A stretch of 52,059 nucleotides of DNA, from contig DEUP01000008.1 of NCBI GenBank assembly GCA_002362625.1, positions 1 to 52,059 of the forward strand, read 5' to 3'. Position 1 is the first letter of the stretch, and the number at the start of each line of letters is the position of its first letter. Under the pieces are notes generated by a model, which was given only the letters and a program-made list of their open reading frames with translations, made no database searches and was not told the DNA's origin. Position numbers and translations under genes: made by a program. This document shows, piece after piece, positions 24,581 to 32,584 of this stretch. This stretch comes from Clostridiales bacterium UBA3259. GTDB taxonomy: Bacteria; Bacillota_A; Clostridia; Oscillospirales; Oscillospiraceae.

Positions 24581-26059
24581 ATGACAGATTACGTTTTGGG
24601 CGTGGATATCGGCAGTGGCAGCGTTAAGCTGACCCTGCTGAGCCGGGAAGGGGAAATTGCCGCCACGGCGATGCGGGAATATCCCACCTACTATCCCCAG
24701 ATTGGTTGGTGTGAGCAGGATCCGGAGGACTGGTGCCGGGCCTTTAAGGCGGCCTTTGGGGACATTCTGGGGCAGACCGGGCTAAGGGCGGAGCGGATCA
24801 AGGCTTTGGCCATCGACGCCGCCACCCATACGGCCGTACTGCTGGACGAAAAGCAGAAGGTACTGCGCCGGGCTATCCTCTGGACGGATCAGCGGAGCAA
24901 GGCAGAGGTGGAAGCCCTGAAGGAAACCTGCCTGGATACCATTATGGAGCAGGTGCTGAACGCTCCTACCACGGTCTGGACCCTGCCCCATCTCATGTGG
25001 CTGCGGGCGCATGAGCCGGAGCCGTGGGGAAAAATCCGCTATCTGCTGTTCGCAAAGGACTATCTGCGCTTTCGCATGACCGGCACCATGGAAACCGATA
25101 CCATTGACGCGGCGGGCTCCATGTTCTATGATGTCCGGCGGGAATGCTGGTCAGAGGCGCTGTGCGCTGTGGGCGGCATCCAGAAGGCGTGGCTGCCCAG
25201 GCTTTGCAGGCCCACGGATACGGCCGGTACTGTGACCGGAGAGCGGGCCCGGGAATTCGGCCTGGCCGAGGGAACGGTGGTACTGGTGGGCACTACAGAT
25301 ACGGTCATGGAGGTCTTCGCCGCCGGTAACGTGGAGCCGGGCCATGCCACCGTGAAGCTGGCCACTGCCGGGCGGATCTGTATTGTGACGGATCATCCCC
25401 TGGATTCCAAATTTATCTTTAACTATCGCCATGTGGTGCCCGGCCTGTGGTATCCCGGCACGGCTACTGCCAGCTGCGCTGCCAGCTATCGATGGTATCG
25501 GGATACCATCGGACGGATGCCCTATGGGAAGCTGAATATCCCCGCCGAACAGATAGCTCCGGGAAGTGACGGTTTAATGTTCCATCCTTACCTGAACGGG
25601 GAGCTGACGCCCTACAACGATCCGGATCTGAAGGGCAGCTATACCGGCATCAATTCCAGCCACACCACAGCCCACTTTACCCGGGCAACCCTGGAGGGTG
25701 TCGCCATGAGCCTGAAAGACTGCCTGAATACCCTGAACGGCCTGGGCGTGGAGATGAAGCGGGTGCGGATCATCGGAGGCGGGGCAAAGGGCATGCTCTG
25801 GCGTCAGATTGTTGCGGATGTGCTGGGATTGACGCTGGAAAAGGTAAAGGTGGACGATTCCTCCTTTGGTACCGCCATGATGACCGCTGTCGGCATTGGC
25901 TGGTTTGACAGCTTTGCCCAGGCGGCGGAGGTCTGCGTCCGGATCGACTCGGTTTCCAAGCCCGATCCGGAAAATCAGAGGCTGTATGAGGGGCTGTTCG
26001 CAAGGTACAAGGCGGTGCATGACGCGCTGGCCCCGATTTATGGGAGAAACCAGAGATGA
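24581..26059 (+). CDS. FGGY-family carbohydrate kinase (xylulokinase-like)
   Basis: A 492-residue two-domain kinase. The N-terminal ATP-fold motif YVLGVDIGSGSVKLTLL begins at about residue 4, the substrate segment has WCEQDPEDW and ALAIDAATHTAVLLDE, and the C-terminal domain carries RVRIIGGGAKGMLWRQIVADVLG. It phosphorylates a pentulose, hexulose or polyol acid. It is the second kinase in the region besides PfkB, which suggests two entry points. The ATG at 24581 is preferred because GGGTGGTG lies just upstream; a GTG at 24569 is also in frame. It overlaps the next gene by four bases. Confidence 0.87.
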   Translation: MTDYVLGVDIGSGSVKLTLLSREGEIAATAMREYPTYYPQIGWCEQDPEDWCRAFKAAFGDILGQTGLRAERIKALAIDAATHTAVLLDEKQKVLRRAILWTDQRSKAEVEALKETCLDTIMEQVLNAPTTVWTLPHLMWLRAHEPEPWGKIRYLLFAKDYLRFRMTGTMETDTIDAAGSMFYDVRRECWSEALCAVGGIQKAWLPRLCRPTDTAGTVTGERAREFGLAEGTVVLVGTTDTVMEVFAAGNVEPGHATVKLATAGRICIVTDHPLDSKFIFNYRHVVPGLWYPGTATASCAASYRWYRDTIGRMPYGKLNIPAEQIAPGSDGLMFHPYLNGELTPYNDPDLKGSYTGINSSHTTAHFTRATLEGVAMSLKDCLNTLNGLGVEMKRVRIIGGGAKGMLWRQIVADVLGLTLEKVKVDDSSFGTAMMTAVGIGWFDSFAQAAEVCVRIDSVSKPDPENQRLYEGLFARYKAVHDALAPIYGRNQR

Positions 26060-27240
26060 AGAAAAGAAATCTGGAAGGCTGCGATGTCCTGGTATGCGGC
26101 GGCGGCTTCGGCGGAATCGCTGCCGCCCTGGCGGCGGCAAGGCTCGGCAAACGGGTGACCCTGCTGGAAAAGCAGTATATACTGGGCGGACTTGGCACAG
26201 CGGGCTTAATTACGTTTTACCTTCCCCTGTGCGACGGGGTTGGGCATCAGGTTTCCTTTGGTTTGGCGGAAGAGCTGCTTCGCCTGTCCATCTCAATGGG
26301 AGCGGAAGGGGAATACCCCGACAACTGGCTGGATCGGAAGGATCCGGCGGGACGGACGGAAAAGGATCCCCGCTTCCGGACCAAATTTAATCCGTGGCTC
26401 TTTGCCATACTGGCGGAGCAGGCGCTTAACAAAGCGGGGGTGAAAATCCTCTATGGCTGCTATGGCGTGGACGTGGAGATGGAGGGAACCCGGATCCGGG
26501 CAGTAATCGTGGAAAGTATCTCCGGCAGGCAGCGGATTCCGGCCCGCACGGTGGTGGATGCCACCGGGGATGCCTGCATTGCCAGCTTCGCCGGGGCGCC
26601 GACGGAGAACCATGGGAAGGGCAATGTTCTGGCGGCCTGGTATTACGGACTGGGCAGAGAGGGCTATCAGCTCAATATGCTGGGCTTTTCCGATGTCCCG
26701 TCGGAGGATCGGGATGGAGAAACGCCGCCGCTGCTGAAGCAAAGGTTCGGCGGGCTGGATTGCGAAGAAGTATCGGAAATGGTTCGCCATTCCCATGGTG
26801 CGATTCTCAAGGATGTCCGGAAAAAGCGCTGCCAGGATCCTGCCTGGGTGCCCACCTCCATTGCGACCATGCCCCAGCTGCGTATGACCCGGCGGCTTCG
26901 GGGAGAATATACCTTGGGGGATGAGGAAATGCACAAGTATTTCCCGGACTCTGTGGGCATGATCTCCGACTGGCGAAAACGGGGGCCGGTCTATGAGGTG
27001 CCCTATTCCACCCTCTATTGCGCTGATGTGAGCAACCTGATTATGGCCGGGCGATGCACATCCGTGACGGATCCCATGTGGGATATTATGCGGGTGATTC
27101 CCTGCTGCGCGGTAACCGGGCAGGCTGCGGGTACCGCGGCGGCGCTGACAGCGGATTTTCCCGGGATGGATATTCGACTTTTGCAGCAGACGCTGAGAGC
27201 GCAGGGCGTGATTCTGCATGAACGGGATCTGCTTGCCTGA
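26056..27240 (+). CDS. FAD-dependent oxidoreductase (FAD_oxidored type)
   Basis: A 394-residue flavoprotein. The dinucleotide-binding fold is at the N-terminus (DVLVCGGGFGGIAAALAAARLGK, Gly cluster at residues 15-20). The middle has VVDATGDACIASFAG and the C-terminus has NLIMAGRCTS and GQAAGTAAAL, all in the order found in PF12831-type proteins. These act on sugars, organic acids or unknown substrates, some with Fe-S clusters; no Cys cluster is seen here. Coupled to the FGGY kinase by an ATGA overlap. Its step in the pathway is unknown. Confidence 0.8.
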   Translation: MKKRNLEGCDVLVCGGGFGGIAAALAAARLGKRVTLLEKQYILGGLGTAGLITFYLPLCDGVGHQVSFGLAEELLRLSISMGAEGEYPDNWLDRKDPAGRTEKDPRFRTKFNPWLFAILAEQALNKAGVKILYGCYGVDVEMEGTRIRAVIVESISGRQRIPARTVVDATGDACIASFAGAPTENHGKGNVLAAWYYGLGREGYQLNMLGFSDVPSEDRDGETPPLLKQRFGGLDCEEVSEMVRHSHGAILKDVRKKRCQDPAWVPTSIATMPQLRMTRRLRGEYTLGDEEMHKYFPDSVGMISDWRKRGPVYEVPYSTLYCADVSNLIMAGRCTSVTDPMWDIMRVIPCCAVTGQAAGTAAALTADFPGMDIRLLQQTLRAQGVILHERDLLA

Positions 27241-27272
27241 AACATACCAATTTTCGAAAGCGAGGTATTATT

Positions 27273-28400
27273 ATGGGATATCAGTATTGGCCTTATGAAG
27301 CCCTGCACCGGCTGTGCATGGACGCATTCCTGAAGTTCGGTTTTACAAAAGCTGAGGCGGACATCATCCAGGACGTACTCCTGACCGCTGACCTGTACGG
27401 CATCGAGTCCCACGGTATGCAGCGGATGGTGCGCTATCACAAGTGCATCGAAAAGGGAATGATTGATGTACACGCAAAGCCCGAGGTGGTCTTTGAAACG
27501 CCTGTCTCCGCCGTCATCGACGCCCATGAGGCTATGGGCCAGCTGGTAAGTCACCAGGCCATGGAGCTGGCTATTGCGAAGGCAAAGACCTCCGGCGTGG
27601 GAATTGTATCAGTACGCAACTCCAACCACTTCGGCATCGCGGGCTACTACGCAAAAATGGCCTGTAAGGAAGGTCTGATGGGCCTTGCCTGCACCAACTC
27701 GGAGGCCATCATGGTGCCCACCTTTGGCCGCAAGGCCATGCTGGGCAGCAACCCCATTGCCTGTGCCTTCCCGGCGGAACCCTATGACTTCTTCTTTGAC
27801 GCTTCCACCACCGTTGTCACCCGGGGCAAGCTGGAAATGTACAACAAGATGGAAAAGCCTCTGCCTGAGGGCTGGGCACTGGATAAGGACGGTCATCCTT
27901 CCACCAACGCCCCCGATGTGCTTGCTAACATTGTAGCTAAGCGGGGCGGCGGCATTATGCCTTTGGGTGGTTCCACCGAACAGCTGGGCAGCCATAAGGG
28001 CTACGGCTACGGTATGCTGTGCGAGATTTTCTCCTCCATTTTGTCCATGGGCGACACCTCCAACTACTGCATGACCGGCGGCAAAGGCAATATCTGCCAC
28101 GGCTTTATGGCCATTAACCCGGCCTTCTTTGGGGATCCTGAGGAAATCAAAAAGCATTTCTCTGCTTACCTCCAGGAACTGCGGGATGCCCCCAAGGCCG
28201 ATGGCCAGGAGCGGATCTACACCCACGGCGAGAAGGAAGTGGCAGCGGTCAAGCGGATTATGGAAAATGGCGTGCCCGTGAATGACAACACCATGGTGGA
28301 GGTGCTGGATCTGTGCAACTACCTGGGTCTGGGCTTTGGTTCCTACTTTGGCGATTACCGCCCGCCGGTGAAGGAAGAAGTCTTTAAAGGTAACTATTAA
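27273..28400 (+). CDS. Ldh2-family malate/L-lactate-type dehydrogenase
   Basis: A 375-residue NAD(P)-dependent dehydrogenase of the family that includes malate, L-sulfolactate, ureidoglycolate and 2,3-diketogulonate enzymes, not the Rossmann-type LDH. Conserved blocks are DLYGIESHGMQRMVRY, VSVRNSNHFGIAGYYA (catalytic His), PTFGRKAMLGSNPIACAFP and GSHKGYGYGMLCEI. The pattern fits oxidation or reduction of a 2-hydroxy/2-keto acid. With LarA and malic enzyme after it, malate or a longer hydroxy acid is a reasonable guess. Site AGCGAGGTATTATT. Confidence 0.87.
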   Translation: MGYQYWPYEALHRLCMDAFLKFGFTKAEADIIQDVLLTADLYGIESHGMQRMVRYHKCIEKGMIDVHAKPEVVFETPVSAVIDAHEAMGQLVSHQAMELAIAKAKTSGVGIVSVRNSNHFGIAGYYAKMACKEGLMGLACTNSEAIMVPTFGRKAMLGSNPIACAFPAEPYDFFFDASTTVVTRGKLEMYNKMEKPLPEGWALDKDGHPSTNAPDVLANIVAKRGGGIMPLGGSTEQLGSHKGYGYGMLCEIFSSILSMGDTSNYCMTGGKGNICHGFMAINPAFFGDPEEIKKHFSAYLQELRDAPKADGQERIYTHGEKEVAAVKRIMENGVPVNDNTMVEVLDLCNYLGLGFGSYFGDYRPPVKEEVFKGNY

Positions 28401-28419
28401 TCGAATGGTGGTGGAGCAT

Positions 28420-29688
28420 ATGATTTCCATACCATACGGCAAGGGCCACCTCTCCTGGGACGGTCCCTGGGACGGTCTTCTGACCTCCCGGGTGGACGAA
28501 CTGAAAAGCGGGAAGGCGGGACGGACGCTGGTGGAAGAGGCATTGGAACATCCCATCGGTTCTCCAAAGCTGTCGGAGCTTGCCAGGGGGAAGCAAACCT
28601 GCACCATTATCATCTCCGACCATACCCGCCCTGTTCCCAGCCGGGACATTCTGCCGCCCATGCTGCGGCAGCTGCGGGAGGGAAACCCGGATATTCAAAT
28701 TACGTTGCTTGTGGCAACCGGCTTCCACCGGCTGACCACCCAGGAGGAGCTTGCAGATAAGCTGGGGGCGGAAATTGCTTTGTCCGAGAATATCCGCATC
28801 CACAACGCCTTTGATCCGGACAGCAATGTACAGATTGGAATTCTACCCTCCGGAGCGCCTCTGGTCATTGACCGGGCAGCGGTAGAGACGGATCTGCTGG
28901 CAGCCGAAGGCTTTATTGAACCGCACTTCTTTGCGGGGTTCTCCGGCGGACGGAAAAGTGTTCTCCCCGGCGTCTGCGATAAGACAACCGTTCTGGGAAA
29001 TCACTGCGGGGCCTTTATCGCGTCGCCCTATGCCCGAACCGGCATTTTGGAGAACAATCCCCTGCATATCGATATGGTTGCGGCGGGGGAAATGGCGAAG
29101 CTTGCCTTCATTGTCAACGTTGTCATCAATGAGGAAAAGAAAACCGTGGCAGCTTTTGCGGGAGATTTCCGAAAGGCCCATGAATCCGGTGTGACCTTCC
29201 TGCGTCCCTACTGTCAGGTGATGGCCATTCCTGGTGACATTGTGGTCACCTCCAACGGTGGTGCGCCCTTGGATCAGAATATCTACCAGTGCGTCAAGGG
29301 ACTGACCGCGGCGGAGGCCTCTGCCAAAGAGGGGGCGGTGCTGATTATGTGCGCTCAGCTGGCAGACGGCACCGGCGGCGAAGGCTTCTACACGTCTCTG
29401 CGGGATTGTGAAAGTCCGGCGGCGCACTTTGCCCACTGTGCGGCAACCCCCCAGAATGAGACCATCCCAGACCAGTGGGAGAGTCAGATTCTGTCCCGCA
29501 TTCTGATGAAGCACCATGTGATTTTCGTTTCCCGTCCGGAGATGGAAGCAACCCTTCGGGAGATGAAGCTGGACTATGCACCGAATCTGAAAGCTGCCAT
29601 GGCCCTGGCCAGGCAGGAAAAAGGGCCGGATGCCTCCGTTACCCTGATTCCCAACGGTATTTCGGTGGTTGTACAGCCCGAAAAATGA
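28420..29688 (+). CDS. LarA-family nickel-pincer 2-hydroxy-acid racemase/epimerase
   Basis: A 422-residue LarA homologue. It contains SDHTRPVPSRDIL, GFHRLTTQEEL, EPHFFAGFSGGRKSVLPG (the Lys equivalent to the cofactor-attachment Lys) and LGNHCGAFI (possible nickel-ligand His). LarA enzymes use a nickel pincer nucleotide to racemise lactate, and homologues act on malate or epimerise sugar acids. The cofactor genes larB, larC and larE are absent here, so they must be elsewhere or the cofactor is shared. The ATG at 28420 sits after GGTGGTGGAG; the ATG at 28405 lacks a site. Placed between a hydroxy-acid dehydrogenase and malic enzyme. Confidence 0.87.
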   Translation: MISIPYGKGHLSWDGPWDGLLTSRVDELKSGKAGRTLVEEALEHPIGSPKLSELARGKQTCTIIISDHTRPVPSRDILPPMLRQLREGNPDIQITLLVATGFHRLTTQEELADKLGAEIALSENIRIHNAFDPDSNVQIGILPSGAPLVIDRAAVETDLLAAEGFIEPHFFAGFSGGRKSVLPGVCDKTTVLGNHCGAFIASPYARTGILENNPLHIDMVAAGEMAKLAFIVNVVINEEKKTVAAFAGDFRKAHESGVTFLRPYCQVMAIPGDIVVTSNGGAPLDQNIYQCVKGLTAAEASAKEGAVLIMCAQLADGTGGEGFYTSLRDCESPAAHFAHCAATPQNETIPDQWESQILSRILMKHHVIFVSRPEMEATLREMKLDYAPNLKAAMALARQEKGPDASVTLIPNGISVVVQPEK

Positions 29689-29707
29689 ATTCAAGGAGGA
29701 ATGAATC

Positions 29708-30880
29708 ATGGATTACGCGAAGGAATCCCTGCGGCTCCACAAGGAGTGGGGCGGCAAGATCGAAGTGACCTGCACCGTTCCCTGCAAGACGAAGGATGAT
29801 CTGTCCCTGGCCTACACCCCCGGCGTGGCCCAGCCCTGCCTGGAAATCCAGAAGGATGTGGATAAGTCCTATGAGCTGACCCGGCGGCACAATCTCTGCG
29901 CTGTCATCACTGACGGCACCGCCGTACTTGGCCTGGGCGACATCGGACCGGAGGCCGGTATGCCTGTTATGGAGGGCAAGTGCGCCCTGTTCAAGGCCTT
30001 TGGCAATGTGGATGCCTTTCCCATCTGTGTCAAGAGTAAGGACGTGGACGAGTTTGTGAGCGCTGTGTATCTGATCTCCGGCTCCTTCGGAGGCATCAAT
30101 CTGGAGGACATCTCCGCACCCCGGTGCTTTGAGATTGAGCGGAAGCTGAAGGAAAAGTGTGACATTCCCATCTTCCACGACGATCAGCACGGTACTGCTG
30201 TGATCACCCTGGCAGGCCTGACCAATGCCCTGAAGGTAGTTGGCAAGAAGAAGGAGGACGTGAAGATTGTCACCTCCGGCGCCGGTGCCGCTGCCATTGC
30301 CATTGTAAAGCTGCTGCTGTCCGCCGGTTTCCGGAACGTTACCATGTGTGACCGGAAGGGCGCTATTTACGCCGGCCGGGATAACCTGAACTGGATCAAG
30401 GAAGAGATGGCCCAGGTGACCAATCTCGAAAAGAAAGCCGGTTCCCTGGCGGATATGCTGGTGGGTGCGGATGTGTTTATTGGCGTTTCCGCTCCCGGCA
30501 TGGTGACGAAGGAAATGGTAGCTGCCATGAACAAGGACGCCATTATTTTCGCTTGCGCCAACCCTACTCCCGAGATCTTCCCCGACGAGGCCAAGGCAGG
30601 GGGCGCACGGGTGATTTCCACAGGACGAAGTGATTATCCCAACCAGATCAACAACGTTCTGGCCTTCCCCGGCATTTTCCGGGGTGCCTTTGATGTGCGG
30701 GCCTCCGACATCAACGAGGAGATGAAGATTGCCGCAGCCAATGCTCTGGCTGGCCTGATCACCGACGAGGAGCTGAACGAGGATTACATCATCCCGGCAG
30801 CCTTTGATCCCAGAGTGGGCCCCGCTGTCGCGAAAGCCGTGGCAGAAGCCGCCAGGGCCACAGGCGTTGCAAGAATCTGA
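29708..30880 (+). CDS. NAD(P)-dependent malic enzyme
   Basis: A 390-residue short bacterial malic enzyme that decarboxylates malate to pyruvate. Motifs are SLAYTPGVAQPC (N-domain), TDGTAVLGLGDIGPEAGMPVMEGK (substrate loop), PIFHDDQHGTAVITLAGL (metal Asp residues), VTSGAGAAAIAIVKLL (NAD fold) and FACANPTPEIFPDEA. Length and sequence suit the single-domain form without a phosphotransacetylase extension. It is the last gene of the operon, which suggests that the pathway ends at pyruvate. The site AAGGAGGAATGAATC is strong. Confidence 0.93.
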   Translation: MDYAKESLRLHKEWGGKIEVTCTVPCKTKDDLSLAYTPGVAQPCLEIQKDVDKSYELTRRHNLCAVITDGTAVLGLGDIGPEAGMPVMEGKCALFKAFGNVDAFPICVKSKDVDEFVSAVYLISGSFGGINLEDISAPRCFEIERKLKEKCDIPIFHDDQHGTAVITLAGLTNALKVVGKKKEDVKIVTSGAGAAAIAIVKLLLSAGFRNVTMCDRKGAIYAGRDNLNWIKEEMAQVTNLEKKAGSLADMLVGADVFIGVSAPGMVTKEMVAAMNKDAIIFACANPTPEIFPDEAKAGGARVISTGRSDYPNQINNVLAFPGIFRGAFDVRASDINEEMKIAAANALAGLITDEELNEDYIIPAAFDPRVGPAVAKAVAEAARATGVARI

Positions 30881-30894
30881 GAAAGTGAAATTCA

Positions 30895-30930
30895 GAATTC
30901 TCCCCGGCAGGCAATTGCCAGGGAGAATTC
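30895..30930. other. hairpin after malic enzyme gene
   Basis: GAATTCTCCC (30895-30904) and GGGAGAATTC (30921-30930) pair perfectly around a 16-base loop. No T-run follows directly. Confidence 0.6.
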
Positions 30931-30984
30931 CTGTCAAAGCCCTCCGGTCTCATTCGGTGAAGCCGGGGACTTTTGACAGACCGA

Positions 30985-31022
30985 CAGCCCTGAGAAACGA
31001 AAATTCTCAGGGCTGTTAGTTC
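30985..31022 (+). terminator. terminator of the Etf/malic enzyme operon
   Basis: CAGCCCTGAGAA (30985-30996) and TTCTCAGGGCTG (31004-31015) pair perfectly with a seven-base loop, followed by TTAGTTCTTA. Confidence 0.8.
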
Positions 31023-31111
31023 TTAGCAACCGCAGCGTTCGCATATATGATCTGGGGCGCGCTCCCAAGGCTGTACATATTCATCCCCTTATGGAATGCC
31101 TTTTTGTCCAT

Positions 31112-31688
31112 CTAGCGATATCGTCTTGAGGCTGTCCGGCAGACGCCGTTGGTGGACAGATCGAATTTTCCGAACTGATCCGGACTGTCCTGAACGCCGG
31201 CATCCCGGTGGGGAATTCCCTCCGGAGCTGTGGTGCAGGCGGCTCGCACCCTATCCCGCACCCGCTGGGTCAGTGGGTGGGCCTCCTCAAAGTAAAACAG
31301 CTTTTCTTCCGGCAGCAGCAGAAGCTCCTCCGGCTCCATGGAGCGGATCCGCTCTTCCAGCTCCGGCTGCGCGCAAAGGCGGACGGAACCGCCGGTGACC
31401 AGATCATAGACAGTGACGATAAACCTTCCTGTTTTGTAGAACAGCATACTCCGCTTTCCTGTGGTGCAGCGCAGCCCCACCTGAAAGGCGTCCACGCAGC
31501 ATCCGGTGGTTTCAGAGACGCAAACCAGGCGCCCTGGCTCTGCCTTGGAAAGCCCCAGCTTTGTCAGAGCGGTATCACAGGCCCGGACGCCCCATGCCAG
31601 CGTGGCGCAGGGTACTCCGTGAAACCGGACAGCCGCTGACCATAGGTTCTGGACACGGGATTGGGAATAAAAACGCCAATGTGCCATA
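31112..31688 (-). CDS. FmdE-family protein (formylmethanofuran dehydrogenase E domain)
   Basis: A 192-residue protein with an FmdE-like domain at about residues 15-110. It includes RFHGVPCATLAWGVRACDTAL, SETTGCCVDAFQVGLRCTTGKRS and VYDLVTGGSVRL. The family binds metal through Cys and His and is found beside molybdenum enzymes or in clostridial orphans; its role outside methanogens is unknown. No molybdopterin genes are near, so this one is an orphan on the strand opposite the catabolic operon. The ATG at 31688 follows GGAAGGAACTACT. An extended -10 (TGCTATAAT) lies upstream at 31719-31727. The C-terminal 60 residues are outside the domain. Confidence 0.72.
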
Positions 31689-31718
31689 GTAGTTCCTTCC
31701 ATGATGTATTTTCTTTGA

Positions 31719-31727
31719 TTATAGCAT
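31719..31727 (-). promoter_or_regulatory. extended -10 promoter of the FmdE-like gene
   Basis: On the - strand TGCTATAAT is an extended -10 box, 31 bases before the ATG. No good -35 box is seen. Confidence 0.5.
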
Positions 31728-31890
31728 AAAACCGTGGAAACCAAAATAAGAAACCTGCACAAATCAAGCTGACTCAAATTATGCACAGTGGCAAAAATCA
31801 ACCTGAGATTTTTCACTCCCATATGCTGAAGGCATGGACGGGGCAACGCCTCCGCCCGCCGGCGGCACTAAGCCTCTTTAAAATTCATTC

Positions 31891-31919
31891 TTGCACGAAA
31901 ACCCGGAATATGGTATAAT
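31891..31919 (+). promoter_or_regulatory. sigma-A promoter before the kinase remnant
   Basis: TTGCAC (31891-31896), 17 bases and TATAAT (31914-31919). The promoter is intact although the gene after it is decayed. The stretch 31728-31890 before it holds no gene. Confidence 0.75.
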
Positions 31920-31967
31920 TCAGGGAGAAAACACAGGGATATATGCTTTTTTGAGAGGTAACGCACC

Positions 31968-32210
31968 GTGAGATTCAAAAAGAATCCGTATGGAATCCGT
32001 GGAAAAATCGCCATTTCCATGATCCTCTGCCAAATCGTTTTTGTTCTGGTGGTTTCCGTATACCTTGTCTCCTATATGCAGCAGGTTCTTCAGGAAAAGC
32101 TGACCAGCATTGACGATCTTTCCGCTGACATCATTGTTACCCAGCTGGACACCGCCCTGGATCAGGCCCGGACGCTGAGCCTTTACTGCGCCAATTCCTA
32201 TGGTTATTGA
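31968..32210 (+). pseudogene. N-terminal fragment of a YesM-like sensor kinase
   Basis: An 80-residue frame from a GTG start at 31968, preceded by GAGAGGTAACGCACC. It has a basic N-terminus, one membrane segment (AISMILCQIVFVLVVSVYLVSYM, about residues 15-37) and the first helix of an extracellular sensor domain with DLSADIIVTQLDTALDQA. This matches the start of YesM-type kinases, like the one at 12131. It stops after CANSYGY, and no kinase domain follows. A ROK regulator tail in another frame takes over, so a deletion has fused two unrelated remnants. Confidence 0.68.
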
Positions 32211-32406
32211 TGCCCCTGTGATTATCAGCGGCTATCTCGCCCCCTACTTTGTCGAAGAGGACATTCTGTATCTTCTGAGGCAAATCAACAGTGCCGCCCC
32301 CTTTCCCATGAGCCGGGAACAGATTCATATTGGTGTCCACGGTCAATATACACCCGCTATTGGTGCGGCACTGTATTTTGTGGATCAATTCCTGAAAGGG
32401 ATTTAA
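32200..32406 (+). pseudogene. C-terminal fragment of a ROK-family regulator/kinase
   Basis: About 68 residues that end in the ROK C-terminal pattern: APVIISGYLAPYFVEEDI, a helix, and TPAIGAALYFVDQFLKGI. An intact ROK protein has about 300-400 residues with the sugar-binding and ATP domains upstream, which are missing. The frame overlaps the end of the kinase fragment by ten bases, and the ATG at 32200 has no ribosome binding site. It is probably not translated. I read it as the other side of a deletion junction at about 32180-32200. Confidence 0.62.
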
Positions 32407-32514
32407 TGCTTTGGGGAATTTATACCATGCGTGGTCACGGAAGAAAACGACAATTTAGCGGTCCTGTGGAACAATCGGGTCAGTCGTTATAGAGAAAACA
32501 GCCAGTATAGGAAA

Positions 32515-32543
32515 TTGACATTTCCCTCCCGGTGTGGTATTTT
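32515..32543 (+). promoter_or_regulatory. promoter of the glycosyltransferase gene
   Basis: Consensus TTGACA (32515-32520), 17 bases and TATTTT (32538-32543), 41 bases before the ATG. Confidence 0.72.
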
Positions 32544-32584
32544 GTGTTTATACAATTTCCTTTTTCTGGGCGAGGTGCCGCATA

